DNA of 64,000 bases. It comes from Betaproteobacteria bacterium (GTDB taxonomy: Bacteria > Pseudomonadota > Gammaproteobacteria > Burkholderiales > Usitatibacteraceae). Under the pieces are notes generated by a model. That model was not told the origin of the DNA. It worked only from the letters and a program-made list of their open reading frames with translations, and searched no databases. The stretch is from NCBI GenBank assembly GCA_016709665.1, contig JADJMI010000017.1, forward strand, positions 1 to 64,000. Reading direction: 5' to 3'. The position numbers and the translations under genes are program-made. Position 1 is the first letter of the stretch. Every line of letters begins with the position of its first letter. Positions 8,286 to 18,143 of the stretch are shown here, in pieces.

Positions 8286-10280
8286 ATGAAACTAGCCGGC
8301 CGATACTTCACGATCCGCGCGCGCATCTTCGCGCTCGTGCTGGCGGCGACGCTGCCGCTCGTGGCGCTCGCCACCGCGCTCGGCGTCATGGAATACCTCC
8401 ACGCCCGCGAAGTGAGCCTGGACCGCGCGCGCTCCGTGGCCCAGAACGTCGCGGTGCGCATCGAGGCCCACCTCGCGGGGCTCGAGACCACCCTCGCGCG
8501 CCTGGCCGAGCGGCCGCGGGTGAAATCGATGGATCCGGCCGCCTGCGACGCGGCGATCGCGGATTACGTGAGCCTTCATCCGCAGTTCACCACGCTCGTG
8601 GTGCGCCGGGCGAACGGCGAACTCGCGTGCTCCAGCCGGCCGGATTCGCTGCCCAGGCTCGGTGCGGACCGCTTCCCCTGGTTCGAGCCCGCCGTGCGGG
8701 CGGGCCGCTTCCAGGCGAGCGGCGCCTTCGTCGATCCGCACACGGCCCGCTGGGTCACCGTCCTCACCTACCCGATCCGCGGCGCCTCGGGAGAAGTCTC
8801 GGGGCTCGCGATCCTTCCCCTCGATCTCGACGCGCTCGGCGAGCGCCTGCGCGGCTCGATCCCCGGGGATTTCCTCGTCGGCGTGATCGATGCCGACGAC
8901 CGCTACCTCATCCGGTCCCGGCAGAGCGACACCTACCAGGGGCAGGGCGTCGCGGCACACCTGGTTCAGGCGCTGCGCGGCCCCGCCGGCGATTTCGAGG
9001 CCGAAGGTCCGGACGGCGTGCTGCGCCAGTACGCCCACCAGCCCATCGCCGGCCCGGGCTGGCGCGTGGCCGCCGGCATCGAGCAGGACACGCTCGTCGC
9101 CGCCTCGCGCCGGCAACTCGCCGCGAGCGTCGCCTTCTTCATCCCCTTCCTGCTCGTCGTGTTCTTCGTGACGTCGCGCCTGGGCCGGACGATCGCCGAC
9201 CCCATCCGCGACCTCGCGAACACCGCGACGCGACTGGCCGAGGGCGACGCGGGCGCGCGGGCGGCGGGGTCGAACCTGCGCGAGATCGACGAGGTCGCCC
9301 GGCAGCTGAACCGCATGCTCGAGGTGCAAGCCACGCACCGCGAGGCCCTGCTCGCGAGCGAGCGGCGATTCCGCGACCTGGTCGAGAACGTGCCCAACAT
9401 CGCGGTGCAGGGTTACGACCGCGAACGCCGCGTCACCTTCTGGAACGACGCGAGCGAGCGCCTGTACGGCTGGACCGCCGGGGAGGCGCTCGACCGCCGC
9501 CTCGAGGACCTCATCATCCCGCCGGCCATCCGCGAGATCGTGATCGAGCAGCACGCGCGCTGGGCGCGCGGCGGCCCCGGCATCCCCGCGAGCGAGCTGG
9601 TGCTGCAGAGAAAGGACGGCTCGCCCGTCTCGGTCTTCTCCAGCCACTCGATGCGCGCCGACGCGCGCGGCGACCCGGAGATGTACTGCATCGACGTCGA
9701 CCTCACCGCGCTCAAGCGCGCGGAGCAGGAGATCGCCGGCTGGCGCGAACGCTACCGCACCGCGATCCTCGCGAGCGGCCAGGTCATCCGCGAATGGGAC
9801 CCGGCCACCGGCGCGCAGTCGATCTTCGGCGACACCCGCCGCATCCTGGGCCACGCGCCCGAGGCGCTCGCCGGCGGCCTCGATCGCTGGCGCGCCCTGC
9901 TGCACCCCGAGGACCAGCCGCGCTTCGACGGGGAAGCCGCGCGCAGCCGGGCGACGGGGACGCCCTTCCGGCTCGGGTATCGCATGCGGCACCGCGACGG
10001 CGAGTGGCTGTTCGTGGAGGACAACGGCTACTTCGTGCGCGATGCCGCCGGCGCCATCGACTGCCTGGTGTGCTTCGTGGTGGACGTCACCGCGCGGCAC
10101 CGCGCCGACGAACGCATCCGCGAGCAGCTCGAGGAGCTGCGGCGCTGGCACGCCGCGATGCTCGGCCGCGAGGGGCGCCTGCTCGACCTGAAGCGCGAGG
10201 TGAACGCCGTCATGGGCCGCCTGGGCGAGCCGCCGCGCTACCCGAGCGCCGAGACCGCCGCCAGCACGGAGGCGGCGTGA
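8286..10280 (+). CDS. membrane sensor with Cache, HAMP and two PAS domains, no output domain
   Basis: In 664 residues this protein shows an N-terminal membrane segment, a periplasmic dCache-like sensor (about 35-280), a second membrane segment (AFFIPFLLVVFFVTS), a HAMP segment and two PAS domains, the first opening with FRDLVENVPNIAVQGYD. It ends in a short charged helix. There is no histidine kinase, GGDEF, EAL or methyl-accepting domain. The stop overlaps the start of the HD-GYP gene (GTGA), so the likely output is that partner, by protein contact or through a kinase encoded elsewhere. That is inference. Confidence 0.85.
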   Translation: MKLAGRYFTIRARIFALVLAATLPLVALATALGVMEYLHAREVSLDRARSVAQNVAVRIEAHLAGLETTLARLAERPRVKSMDPAACDAAIADYVSLHPQFTTLVVRRANGELACSSRPDSLPRLGADRFPWFEPAVRAGRFQASGAFVDPHTARWVTVLTYPIRGASGEVSGLAILPLDLDALGERLRGSIPGDFLVGVIDADDRYLIRSRQSDTYQGQGVAAHLVQALRGPAGDFEAEGPDGVLRQYAHQPIAGPGWRVAAGIEQDTLVAASRRQLAASVAFFIPFLLVVFFVTSRLGRTIADPIRDLANTATRLAEGDAGARAAGSNLREIDEVARQLNRMLEVQATHREALLASERRFRDLVENVPNIAVQGYDRERRVTFWNDASERLYGWTAGEALDRRLEDLIIPPAIREIVIEQHARWARGGPGIPASELVLQRKDGSPVSVFSSHSMRADARGDPEMYCIDVDLTALKRAEQEIAGWRERYRTAILASGQVIREWDPATGAQSIFGDTRRILGHAPEALAGGLDRWRALLHPEDQPRFDGEAARSRATGTPFRLGYRMRHRDGEWLFVEDNGYFVRDAAGAIDCLVCFVVDVTARHRADERIREQLEELRRWHAAMLGREGRLLDLKREVNAVMGRLGEPPRYPSAETAASTEAA

Positions 10281-12118
10281 ACGCCCGGGGCGATTCCCTC
10301 GCCCTCCTCTTCGTGGAGGATTCGCACGAGGATTGCACGCTCGTCGTGGACCGACTCGAGCGCGAGGGCATCGCGGTGTTCTCGCGCCGCGTCGACACGC
10401 CCGAGGGCTTCCGCGCCGCGCTGCGCGAGGCCTCCTGGGATGCCATCGTCTCGGACTGCCGCGCGACGGGCTTCGGCGCGGAGCCGGCCCTCGACATGCT
10501 GCGCGAGTCCGGCCTCGACATCCCGCTCATCGTCGTCGCCGGCCTCGTGGGCGAGGAGAAGGCCATCGAGCTCATGCGCCGCGGCGCGAGCGACTTCGTC
10601 CCGAAGGACCGGCTGGCGCGTCTCGCCCCGGCCCTGAAGCGCGAGGTGGGCGACGCCCGCGACCGCGTGGAGACGCGCCTCACGCGCGCGCGGCTCGCCG
10701 AGACCCTCGAGCGCCACGCGGCCGCCATCGACTCGGCGACCGACGGCTTCGCCACCGTGGGGGAGGACCGGTGCTTCCTCGAGGTGAACGACGCCCTCTG
10801 CGCCCTCGCGGGACGGCGGCGCGAATCGCTCCTGGGCCGCCCCTTCCTCGACATCCTCGAGGACCGCGAGGCCGTGTGCCGCGACCTGCCCGCCTGCGGC
10901 CGCGGGGCGGCAGGCCAGTCGCGCCTCGAGACGCGCATCGCGCGCCCCGACGCCACCACGGTGGACATCGAGCTCACGCTCACCTGCCGCGGCGAAGGCA
11001 AGCCGGAGATCTTCCTCTTCGCCCACGACATCACGGCGAGGATCCGCCACGAGAGCGCCCTCGCCGAGGCCAACCGCGACGGCGAGCGCGTGCGCGAGGT
11101 GCTCCTGAGCGTGCTCGAGGACCAGAAGGAGATCGCCGACGAGCTCCGCGCGAGCGAGGAGCGCTTCCGCGGCATGCTCGAGTACAACGTGGCCGCGATG
11201 TTCATGATCGAGGACGGCAACGTCACCTACGCCAACGCGCGCGCCGGCCAGATCCTGGGGCACCACGACTCGGAACTGCTCGGCCGGCCCTTCCTCGCCT
11301 TCGTCGCCCCCGAGGACCACGCCGGCATCGCCTCCGCCGTGGAGGAGCTCACGTCCGGTCGCGTGGCCCGCGCCGAGCGCACGTTCCGCGCCATCCGCAA
11401 GGACGGCGCCTTCGTCGACATGGGCGCCACCGCCTCGCGCGTGATGCTGCGCGGCCGCCCGGTGATCCTGGGCACCGCGCAGGACATCGGCGAGCGGAAG
11501 CGCGCGCAAGCCGAGATCGACCGCTACATCGCCCAGCTGGAGGAATCCATGACCTCCACGCTGGAGGCCGTCTCCAACCTGGTCGAGCTGCGCGACCCGT
11601 ACACCTCCGGCCACGAGCGGCGCGTCGGGGACCTGGCGGCGGCCATCGGGCGGCGCATGGGGCTCGCCGACGGCGTCGTGAAGGGCCTGCGGCTCACCGG
11701 CTACGTGCACGACATCGGCAAGATCAGCGCGCCCGCGGAACTGCTCACCAAGCCCTCGCGTCTCACCCGGACGGAATTCGAGCTCATCAAGGCCCACGCG
11801 AGGGCGGGCCACGACGTCCTGAAGGACGTGAACTTTCCCTGGCCCGTGGCGGAGGTGATCCACCAGCACCACGAGCGCCTGGACGGCAGCGGCTATCCCC
11901 GGGGCCTCAAGGGCGAGGCGATCATCCTCGAGGCGCGCATCATCTCGGTGGCGGACGTCGTGGAAGCCATGGCCTCGCACCGGCCCTACCGCGCGGGGCT
12001 CGGCATCGAAATGGCGCTCGAGGAGCTCGAGGCGGGCGCGGGCACGCTCTTCGACGCCGACGTGGTGGGCCACTGCCTCGCGCTCTTCCGCGAGGAAGGC
12101 TATTCGCTGGGCGACTAG
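10277..12118 (+). CDS. REC-PAS-PAS-HD-GYP cyclic di-GMP phosphodiesterase
   Basis: The 613-residue protein has a receiver domain (LLFVEDSHEDC; probable phosphoacceptor Asp in AIVSDCRATGF), two PAS domains and a C-terminal HD-GYP domain. The HD-GYP motifs are complete: HDIGK, HHERLDGSGYP and the downstream SVADVVEAMASHRPYR. Such enzymes hydrolyse cyclic di-GMP, lowering its level and favouring motility over biofilm. The start is GTG at 10277, coupled to the upstream sensor. A PilZ/YcgR receptor for the same messenger is encoded at 14.3-15.2 kb. Confidence 0.92.
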   Translation: MNARGDSLALLFVEDSHEDCTLVVDRLEREGIAVFSRRVDTPEGFRAALREASWDAIVSDCRATGFGAEPALDMLRESGLDIPLIVVAGLVGEEKAIELMRRGASDFVPKDRLARLAPALKREVGDARDRVETRLTRARLAETLERHAAAIDSATDGFATVGEDRCFLEVNDALCALAGRRRESLLGRPFLDILEDREAVCRDLPACGRGAAGQSRLETRIARPDATTVDIELTLTCRGEGKPEIFLFAHDITARIRHESALAEANRDGERVREVLLSVLEDQKEIADELRASEERFRGMLEYNVAAMFMIEDGNVTYANARAGQILGHHDSELLGRPFLAFVAPEDHAGIASAVEELTSGRVARAERTFRAIRKDGAFVDMGATASRVMLRGRPVILGTAQDIGERKRAQAEIDRYIAQLEESMTSTLEAVSNLVELRDPYTSGHERRVGDLAAAIGRRMGLADGVVKGLRLTGYVHDIGKISAPAELLTKPSRLTRTEFELIKAHARAGHDVLKDVNFPWPVAEVIHQHHERLDGSGYPRGLKGEAIILEARIISVADVVEAMASHRPYRAGLGIEMALEELEAGAGTLFDADVVGHCLALFREEGYSLGD

Positions 12119-12138
12119 CCCGGCGGCCGCCCCGCGCG

Positions 12139-12168
12139 AAAAAAAACGCCGGCCCGAGGGCCGGCGTT
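12139..12168 (-). terminator. intrinsic terminator of the soxCD-like operon
   Basis: A perfect 10-bp stem (AACGCCGGCC with GGCCGGCGTT, loop CGAG) sits between the convergent HD-GYP and soxD genes. Read on the minus strand it is followed by eight U residues, so it is a strong terminator for the leftward cytochrome gene. It may also stop rightward transcripts weakly. Confidence 0.85.
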
Positions 12169-12189
12169 CCCCTTTACCATCCCCCAGGA

Positions 12190-12810
12190 TTACTTCTTGC
12201 CGCGCGTCGACGAGATCGGCGGGCAGTTCGACATGCACCGCTCGGCCTTCACGTCCGGCCGCGTGTCGGAGATGAACCCGTCGCGGTTGGGCATCACGAG
12301 CGCGGTGAAGGTCTTCGCGTCGCCCACGCCGTTCGCGGGCATGAGCCCGTTCAGGTGCAGGATGTACGCCGAGACCGCGTAGGACTCGTCGTCGGTGAGC
12401 GACTGCGGCGCGTTCATGGGCATCGCGCGGCGCACGTAGTCGAAGAGCACGCCCGCGTACGGGTACATGCTGCCCGGCGTGAGCACGCGGGTGTTCGTCT
12501 TGAACGAGCCGATCCCGCCCACCATCGCGCCGAACACCGGGCCGCCCTTGGCGGCCTCGCCGTGGCAGGCGAGGCACTTGGCGTCGTAGACCTTCTTGCC
12601 GTCGGCGACGCTGCCCTTGCCGGGCGGAAGCCCCAGGCCGTCGGGCGTGCGCACGTCGATGTTCCATTTGGCGAGCTGCGCCTCGGAGATGGGCTGGCCG
12701 AGCCGCGGCGGGGCGGATGCGCCCGCCGCGGAGGACGAACCCATGGGGGCCGCGGCGCAGCCGGCGAGGGCCACGGCGACCGTGGCGACGAGAACCTTAG
12801 CCGATCGCAT
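12190..12810 (-). CDS. soxD: SoxD-like monohaem cytochrome c subunit
   Basis: This is a lipoprotein-like cytochrome of 206 residues. The signal sequence ends in a lipobox (ALAGC), and a single haem site CLACH is followed by a conserved Met-rich region. It overlaps the end of the soxC-like gene by 14 bases, so the two form a molybdoenzyme-cytochrome pair. Typical SoxD has two haems and is about twice as long, so this is a short form, or a SorB-like electron acceptor for sulfite dehydrogenase. ATG at 12810 is chosen for the signal peptide. Confidence 0.82.
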   Translation of the reverse strand: MRSAKVLVATVAVALAGCAAAPMGSSSAAGASAPPRLGQPISEAQLAKWNIDVRTPDGLGLPPGKGSVADGKKVYDAKCLACHGEAAKGGPVFGAMVGGIGSFKTNTRVLTPGSMYPYAGVLFDYVRRAMPMNAPQSLTDDESYAVSAYILHLNGLMPANGVGDAKTFTALVMPNRDGFISDTRPDVKAERCMSNCPPISSTRGKK

Positions 12811-14104
12811 TGGACACCTCCCCCGAAGCGGCGACATCCCACGGGAATATCGCGTTGTGGTGCTGCACGAAGCCCACGATGGCGCGGACCTTCTTGATGT
12901 CGTCCACGGTCGGCTGGACATAGCCGGTGGAATCCATCGCGCGCGATGCGATCGTCATCGGCGCGCCGTCCCACTTCACGGTGAGCCGGAAACGCGTGAG
13001 CGTCTTGTCGAGAACCGGCTCCTCCAGGCGCGCCTCGCGCCAGGTGCGGCCGCCGTCGAGCGTCACGTCCACCGCGCGGATGCTGCCATTGCCGGACCAG
13101 GCGAAGCCCAGGATCTCGATCGTGCCGGGCTTGATCTTCATCCCGCCCGAAGGCGAGGTGACGACCGACTTGCATTCCATTTCCATGGAGAACTGGCGCC
13201 ACTTGCCGTCGGGCATGGGGTCCGTGTAGCGCGCGGTCTCGCTGCGCAGGTGCCAGGGCTTGTCGCCGAGCTTGAGCCGCCGCAGCCACTTCACGCTGGT
13301 GTTGCCTTCCCAGCCCGGGGTGAAGAGGCGAAGCGGGTAGCCGTTCTCGGGCCGCAGCATCTCGCCGTTGGAGGCGTAGACGAGCAGCGCGTCGTCCAGC
13401 AGCTTCTTCATCGGGATGGAGCGCGCGTGGGAGGCGCCGTCGGCACCCTCCGCGAGGGCCCACTGGGCTTCCTTGAGGACGCCGGCCTCCTCGAGCAGCG
13501 TCGCGACGGGTACGCCCGTCCACTGCGCGCAGGAGAGCAGGCCGTGGGTCTGCTGCACCGTCTTGGATTTCGGCGCGAGCCAGTCCGTGAGGCCGTTGCC
13601 GGAGCACTCGTGGAAATAGAATTTCGTGACCGACGGGTACTTCATCAGGTCGGCCATCGAGAACTTGAGCGGCTGGCGCACCATGCCGTGGATCACGAAG
13701 CTGTGCTTGTCCGGGTCGATGTCCGGCACGCCGTTGTGGTGGCGCTCGAAGATGAGCCCGTTGGGCGTCACGATGCCGTGCTGCTGGTGCAGCGGCGTCA
13801 TGCTCCAGTCGGAGAAGTTCTGCCGGTTCACGAAGACGTCCGTGCGGCGGCGCTTCACGTGGGCCTCGAATTTCGAGGGCATGCCGTACTCGTTGGCCGG
13901 CATCGGCCGGCCGTGCTCCTTGGCCGAGGGCGGCACCTCGAGCGCCTGGGCGCCCGCCTGCGTGGCCACGCCAGCCGCGCCCGCCATCGCGAGCGTGCGG
14001 CCGAGCATGCGGCGGCGGCCCGGATCGTGCGACTTGGATTCCCGGCCCTGCAACTCGCGCCGGGACGATTCGACCAGCTCCTTCATTTTCTCCGAAAGCT
14101 TCAT
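12797..14104 (-). CDS. soxC: SoxC-type molybdenum sulfur/sulfite dehydrogenase subunit
   Basis: The 435-residue protein has a Tat signal (GRRRMLGRTLAMAGAAG) and a sulfite-oxidase molybdopterin fold, with the presumed Mo-ligand Cys in FHECSGNGLTDW and a C-terminal dimerisation domain (ILGFAWSGNGSIRAVDVTLD). SoxC with SoxD oxidises protein-bound sulfane sulfur in the Sox pathway, and relatives oxidise free sulfite. No soxXYZAB is visible, so the pair may act as a stand-alone sulfite dehydrogenase here. That would suit the persulfide dioxygenase encoded at 26.4 kb. Confidence 0.87.
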   Translation of the reverse strand: MKLSEKMKELVESSRRELQGRESKSHDPGRRRMLGRTLAMAGAAGVATQAGAQALEVPPSAKEHGRPMPANEYGMPSKFEAHVKRRRTDVFVNRQNFSDWSMTPLHQQHGIVTPNGLIFERHHNGVPDIDPDKHSFVIHGMVRQPLKFSMADLMKYPSVTKFYFHECSGNGLTDWLAPKSKTVQQTHGLLSCAQWTGVPVATLLEEAGVLKEAQWALAEGADGASHARSIPMKKLLDDALLVYASNGEMLRPENGYPLRLFTPGWEGNTSVKWLRRLKLGDKPWHLRSETARYTDPMPDGKWRQFSMEMECKSVVTSPSGGMKIKPGTIEILGFAWSGNGSIRAVDVTLDGGRTWREARLEEPVLDKTLTRFRLTVKWDGAPMTIASRAMDSTGYVQPTVDDIKKVRAIVGFVQHHNAIFPWDVAASGEVSNAIG

Positions 14105-14313
14105 CGCTTCCCCCTTGTGGTGACGCTGTTGTAGTGGCCGGGTCTGGCCTCGCGCGGAACCATCTTCCCGAACGATTCTCAATTGCGCGGGTTCGCCAAG
14201 GTAGGAGGGCGCCTCCGGGCGTGTCAACGCTTATCGGAATCGTCGATGATGCGGTGCAATGCGGGGCGGGCCCGACTGTCCGAAACGGCTGACGGTGCCC
14301 GGGCCGGCGCGGT

Positions 14314-15204
14314 TCAGCGCGCCTCGAGGATGCGCGAGTAGAGGTAGAGCTTGAGGGTGCGCCGCTGGGGCTCGGGAATCGGATCGAGCTCGACGCCGAG
14401 GTTCCACGAATCGGCCGCACCGGCCTCGCCCGCAGGCGCGGCGCTGCGCACGCGGCCCGTGAGCTCGAACACGTGGCGCTCGCCGTCGAACTGCAGGCGG
14501 AAGTAGACGTCCACCTCGTCGCCGGGGCTCACGAACTTCCCGCGCCCCTGGATGAGCATCCCGCCCAGGCTCAGGTCGCGCAGGGTGCAGGCGTGACGCA
14601 CGTTGCTGCCGCGGGCGCCCACGGAGGCGACGATGCCCATCTTCACCCGCGTGTTGCCGCGCACCTGGTTCACGCGGGCGCGCGCCGGATAGCTCAGGTG
14701 CAGGTAGGGGAAGGGCTGGAGCTGGACGCGAAGGACGGTCGAATCGAAGGTGCAGGTCCACTTGTCGTGGGCGGAGCGCACCTGGAAGGCGTCGCCTTCG
14801 CGGATCGCGAGCAGGTGGTCGGCGCCCCGGGGGTGCGTGACCAGGAGGGAGTCGCCCTCGACCCAGCCCATGAGCTTCACCGCGTGGCGCAGCCGCTGCG
14901 GATCGGCGGCGACGCCCAGGGTGAAAGGCGTGCCGATCGGAAACCCGACCTCGGCGAACGAGAGCGACTTGGCGGGAGCGGTGGCGCCCGGCTCGGCCGG
15001 CGCATCGGCTTCGCGCACCAGCGTGCGGTCCACGGGCATCTCGTGGGTTCGGTACAGGCCGAAATCGGCCAGCATCTCGCGCTGGGCCTCGCTGCGCGGC
15101 ACGAAACCCGGCAGCACGACCATCTGGGCCGCGTCGTCGAAGAGGGGCCAGGCGATGGGCGCGCCGACGCGCAGGTCGGCCTTGCGGAGTTTTCGAAGTT
15201 CCAT
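14314..15204 (-). CDS. YcgR-like flagellar brake protein with PilZ domain
   Basis: The 296-residue protein has a YcgR-like N-terminal domain (about 85-165) and a C-terminal PilZ domain. The cyclic di-GMP site is suggested by an arginine-rich segment (YPARARVNQVRGNTRV) and the LRDLSLGGM motif. Such proteins bind cyclic di-GMP and slow or bias the flagellar motor. The first 80 residues look unusual for YcgR and have no clear match. It is transcribed alone on the minus strand, about 200 bases from soxC. Confidence 0.83.
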   Translation of the reverse strand: MELRKLRKADLRVGAPIAWPLFDDAAQMVVLPGFVPRSEAQREMLADFGLYRTHEMPVDRTLVREADAPAEPGATAPAKSLSFAEVGFPIGTPFTLGVAADPQRLRHAVKLMGWVEGDSLLVTHPRGADHLLAIREGDAFQVRSAHDKWTCTFDSTVLRVQLQPFPYLHLSYPARARVNQVRGNTRVKMGIVASVGARGSNVRHACTLRDLSLGGMLIQGRGKFVSPGDEVDVYFRLQFDGERHVFELTGRVRSAAPAGEAGAADSWNLGVELDPIPEPQRRTLKLYLYSRILEAR

Positions 15205-15284
15205 GGGCTCGCGGGCCGCGCGGTGGCGTGCGCGGCCTTCAGCCGGAAATTACGGCAGGATCCCGCCGAAATGAAGGCGCCCGG

Positions 15285-16831
15285 TCAGCTCACGACCCCG
15301 ATGTTCCAGGGCACGAACTCGTGGTCCCCAGGCCCAGCAGCTCGCTCTTGCTGCGCTCGCCCGAGGCGACGCGCAGGGTGAGCCGGAAGATGCGTTCGGC
15401 CACCTCCGGAAGCGTCTCGGTGCCGTCGAGGATGGTGCCGCAGTTGAGGTCCATGTCCTCCTCGAGGCGCGTGAACATCGGCGTGTTCGTCGCGAGCTTG
15501 ATGGAAGGCACGGGCTTCGCGCCGAACATGGAACCGCGCCCCGTAGTGAAGAGGATCATGTTGGCGCCGCCCGCGATCTGGCCCGTGGCCGAGCACGGGT
15601 CGAAGCCGGGCGTGTCCATGAAGACGAATCCGGGCTGGATCACCGGTTCGGCGTAGCGGTAAACCTCCATGAGACCGGTGGTGCCGCCCTTCATCGAGGA
15701 ACCCAGCGACTTCTCGAAGATGTTCGCGAGCCCGCCCTTCTGGTTGCCCGGGCTCACCGCGCCGTTGATCTGCACGTCACGGCCGGGCGAGTACTCGTCG
15801 ACCCACCAGCGGATGCGCTCGACGAGCTTTTCGCCCACCTCGCGGCTCACGGCGCGGCGCGTGAGCGTGTGTTCCACGCCGTAGATCTCGGGCGTCTCCG
15901 AGAGGATGGCCGTGCCGCCGTGGCGCACGAGCGTGTCCATGGCCGCCCCGAGCGCCGGGTTGGCGGTGATGGAGGAAAAGCCGTCGGAGCCGCCGCACTG
16001 CAGGCCCACCTTGAGGTGGCTCGCGCTCACCGCCGTGCGCCGCGCCTCGTCGGCGCCGGGCAGCATCTTTTCGACCGCCGCGACCGCGGCCTCGATCGTC
16101 CGGCGGGTCCCGCCCGTCTCCTGCATCACGAACGTGTGCAGGCGATCGTGAGGCGCGAGACCCTCCTGCTTCATCAGCCCCTCGAGCTGGTTCCTCTCGC
16201 AGCCCAGTCCGATCACGAGCACGCCCGCGAAATTGGGGTGGCGCGCGAAGCCGCCCAGGGTGCGGCGCAGCAGCTGCATCGGCTCGCCGCTCATCTCCAT
16301 GCCGCAACCCAGGCCGTGCGACAGCGCCACCACGCCGTCGACGTTCGAATACCCGGCGAGCCTCTCGGCGGTGAAGTGTTCGGCGACCTGGTTCACGACC
16401 GTGGCCGAGCAGTTCACCGTCGAGAGGATGCCGATGAAGTTGCGCGTGCCCACCTGCCCGTCCGAACGCACGTACCCCTGGAACGTGGCGCGCTCGGCAT
16501 CGGGCAGGAGCGACGTGGGCACGTACTCGCGCCCGTGGGCGTAGTCGCGGTCGAAGGCCCGGAACTCGACATTGTGCGAGTGCACGTACGAACCCGGGGC
16601 GATGTCGGCGGCCGCGAAGCCGATGGTCACGTTGTACTTGAGGATGGGCTCGCCCTTCGCGATGGCGCGGGCGGCGATCTTGTGTCCCGCGGGCACCTGG
16701 GCCCGGCTCGTCACGCCCTCCGAGGGAATCGGGGTTCCGATCGCCACCTCCACGCGCGCGACCACTACGTTGTCGGCGGGATGCAGGCGGATGACGGGGC
16801 CGGTGATGCGCTTGGCTTCGAGATCGATCAT
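15285..16831 (-). CDS. UxaA/GarD-family altronate or galactarate dehydratase (C-terminal frameshift)
   Basis: The N-terminal SAF domain (about 1-95) and the long UxaA/GarD domain (SHGLGCGMEMSGEP, GLGCERNQ, LKVGLQCGGSDGFS, FMDTPGFDP) mark a sugar-acid dehydratase of about 515 residues. These enzymes use iron to dehydrate altronate or galactarate. The frame breaks at 15325-15329: one base is missing in a C run, and restoring it gives the usual ending GDHEFVPWNIGVVS with a stop at 15285. Substrate cannot be told from sequence, and no sugar-acid genes adjoin it. Confidence 0.87.
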
Positions 16832-16998
16832 GGGATGGGGCGATGGCGAGGGGAAGAAGGGGAGCTTATCAAGATGGGGCGGGCAGCGGTCCGCGAGGAA
16901 CCGTAACGACGCCCCGATTGTCCGGGGATTCCCGGGAGACTAGGATTCGCGTTCGGCCGACGCCGCAGCACGCGACGGCGAACCGGGAGAACCCCACG

Positions 16999-18141
16999 AT
17001 GACTTCGAAAGCCGCGGCCCGCAGCCTCATCCTCGTCGCCACCCGCAAGGGGGCCTGGATCTACCAGGGCGACGGCGCCCGCCGCACCTGGCGCACCGAC
17101 GGCCCCCACTTCCTCGGCCATATCGTGAGCCACCTCGTGCTCGACCCGCGCGACGACCGCACCCTGCTCGCCGCCGCGAAGACCGGGCACCTGGGCCCGA
17201 CGATTTTCCGGTCCACGGACCTGGGCCGCACGTGGAAGGAAGCCGCCCGCCCGCCCGCCTTCGGACCCGCCGCGAACGGGCTCGAGGCGCGGGCGGTCGA
17301 CCACACTTTCTGGCTGGCGCCCGGTCACGCGAGCGAGCACGGCGTGTGGTACGCGGGCACCTCGCCGCAGGGGCTCTTCCGCTCGGAGGACGGCGGCGTC
17401 ACGTGGGACCCGGCCTCCGCGATCCATGACGACCCGAAGTACCGGGGTTGGATGGGCACCGTGCAGGACGGCACGCCCGACGGCCCGAAGCTGCACTCCA
17501 TCCTCATCGACCCGCGGGACCCGAAGCACCTTTACATCGGCATGTCCGGCGGCGGCGTGCACGAGTCGCACGATGGCGGCCGCACCTTCGCCCCCCTCGT
17601 GGCCGGCATGCAGGTCGTCGAGGGCTTCGACCCCGCCGACGTCACCTTCCACGATCCGCACTGCGTGCGCTACTGCCCGAGCAACCCCGACCGCCTCTAC
17701 CAGCAGAACCACTGCGGCCTCTACCGGCTCGATCGCCCCGGCACGACCTGGGTTCGCATCGGCGGCGGCATCCCGAAGGAAGTGGGCGACGTGGGCTTCC
17801 CCATGGTCGTGCATCCGCGCGACGCGGACCGCGCGTGGGTCTTCCCGATGGACGCCTCTTCCGTGTGGCCGCGCACCAGCCCGGATGGCAAGCCCGCCGT
17901 GTACGGCACGCGCGACGCCGGCGCCACGTGGCAGCGGATGGACCTGGGGCTGCCCGCCTCGGACGCCTGGTGGACGGTGAAGCGCCAGGCGATGACGGCC
18001 GACGCCGGCGACCCGGTGGGCCTGTACTTCGGCACGACGAGCGGCGAGTTGTGGATGAGCGACGACGAAGGCGGCCACTGGCGCGAGATCGCGCGGCACC
18101 TGCCGGAGATCTACGCGGTCGAGACGGCGCAGGTCGGCTGA
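16999..18141 (+). CDS. BNR/VPS10-like repeat protein (sialidase-fold beta-propeller)
   Basis: This cytoplasmic-looking 380-residue protein has repeated Asp-box motifs (FRSTDLGRTWKE, FRSEDGGVTWDP, HESHDGGRTFAP, TRDAGATWQRM), typical of a beta-propeller of the sialidase/VPS10 type. No signal peptide is seen and catalytic residues of true sialidases are not evident, so 'glycosyl hydrolase' would be an overcall. It is followed two bases later by a MoaD/ThiS-like gene and divergent from the UxaA-like gene. A GGGAGA ribosome-binding site precedes ATG 16999. Confidence 0.83.
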   Translation: MTSKAAARSLILVATRKGAWIYQGDGARRTWRTDGPHFLGHIVSHLVLDPRDDRTLLAAAKTGHLGPTIFRSTDLGRTWKEAARPPAFGPAANGLEARAVDHTFWLAPGHASEHGVWYAGTSPQGLFRSEDGGVTWDPASAIHDDPKYRGWMGTVQDGTPDGPKLHSILIDPRDPKHLYIGMSGGGVHESHDGGRTFAPLVAGMQVVEGFDPADVTFHDPHCVRYCPSNPDRLYQQNHCGLYRLDRPGTTWVRIGGGIPKEVGDVGFPMVVHPRDADRAWVFPMDASSVWPRTSPDGKPAVYGTRDAGATWQRMDLGLPASDAWWTVKRQAMTADAGDPVGLYFGTTSGELWMSDDEGGHWREIARHLPEIYAVETAQVG

Positions 18142-18143
18142 CG

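Noticed and set aside
8292..10151. Long minus-strand frame opposite the sensor gene
   Set aside because: It is a codon-composition shadow with low-complexity Arg/Gly/Ala sequence and no domain.
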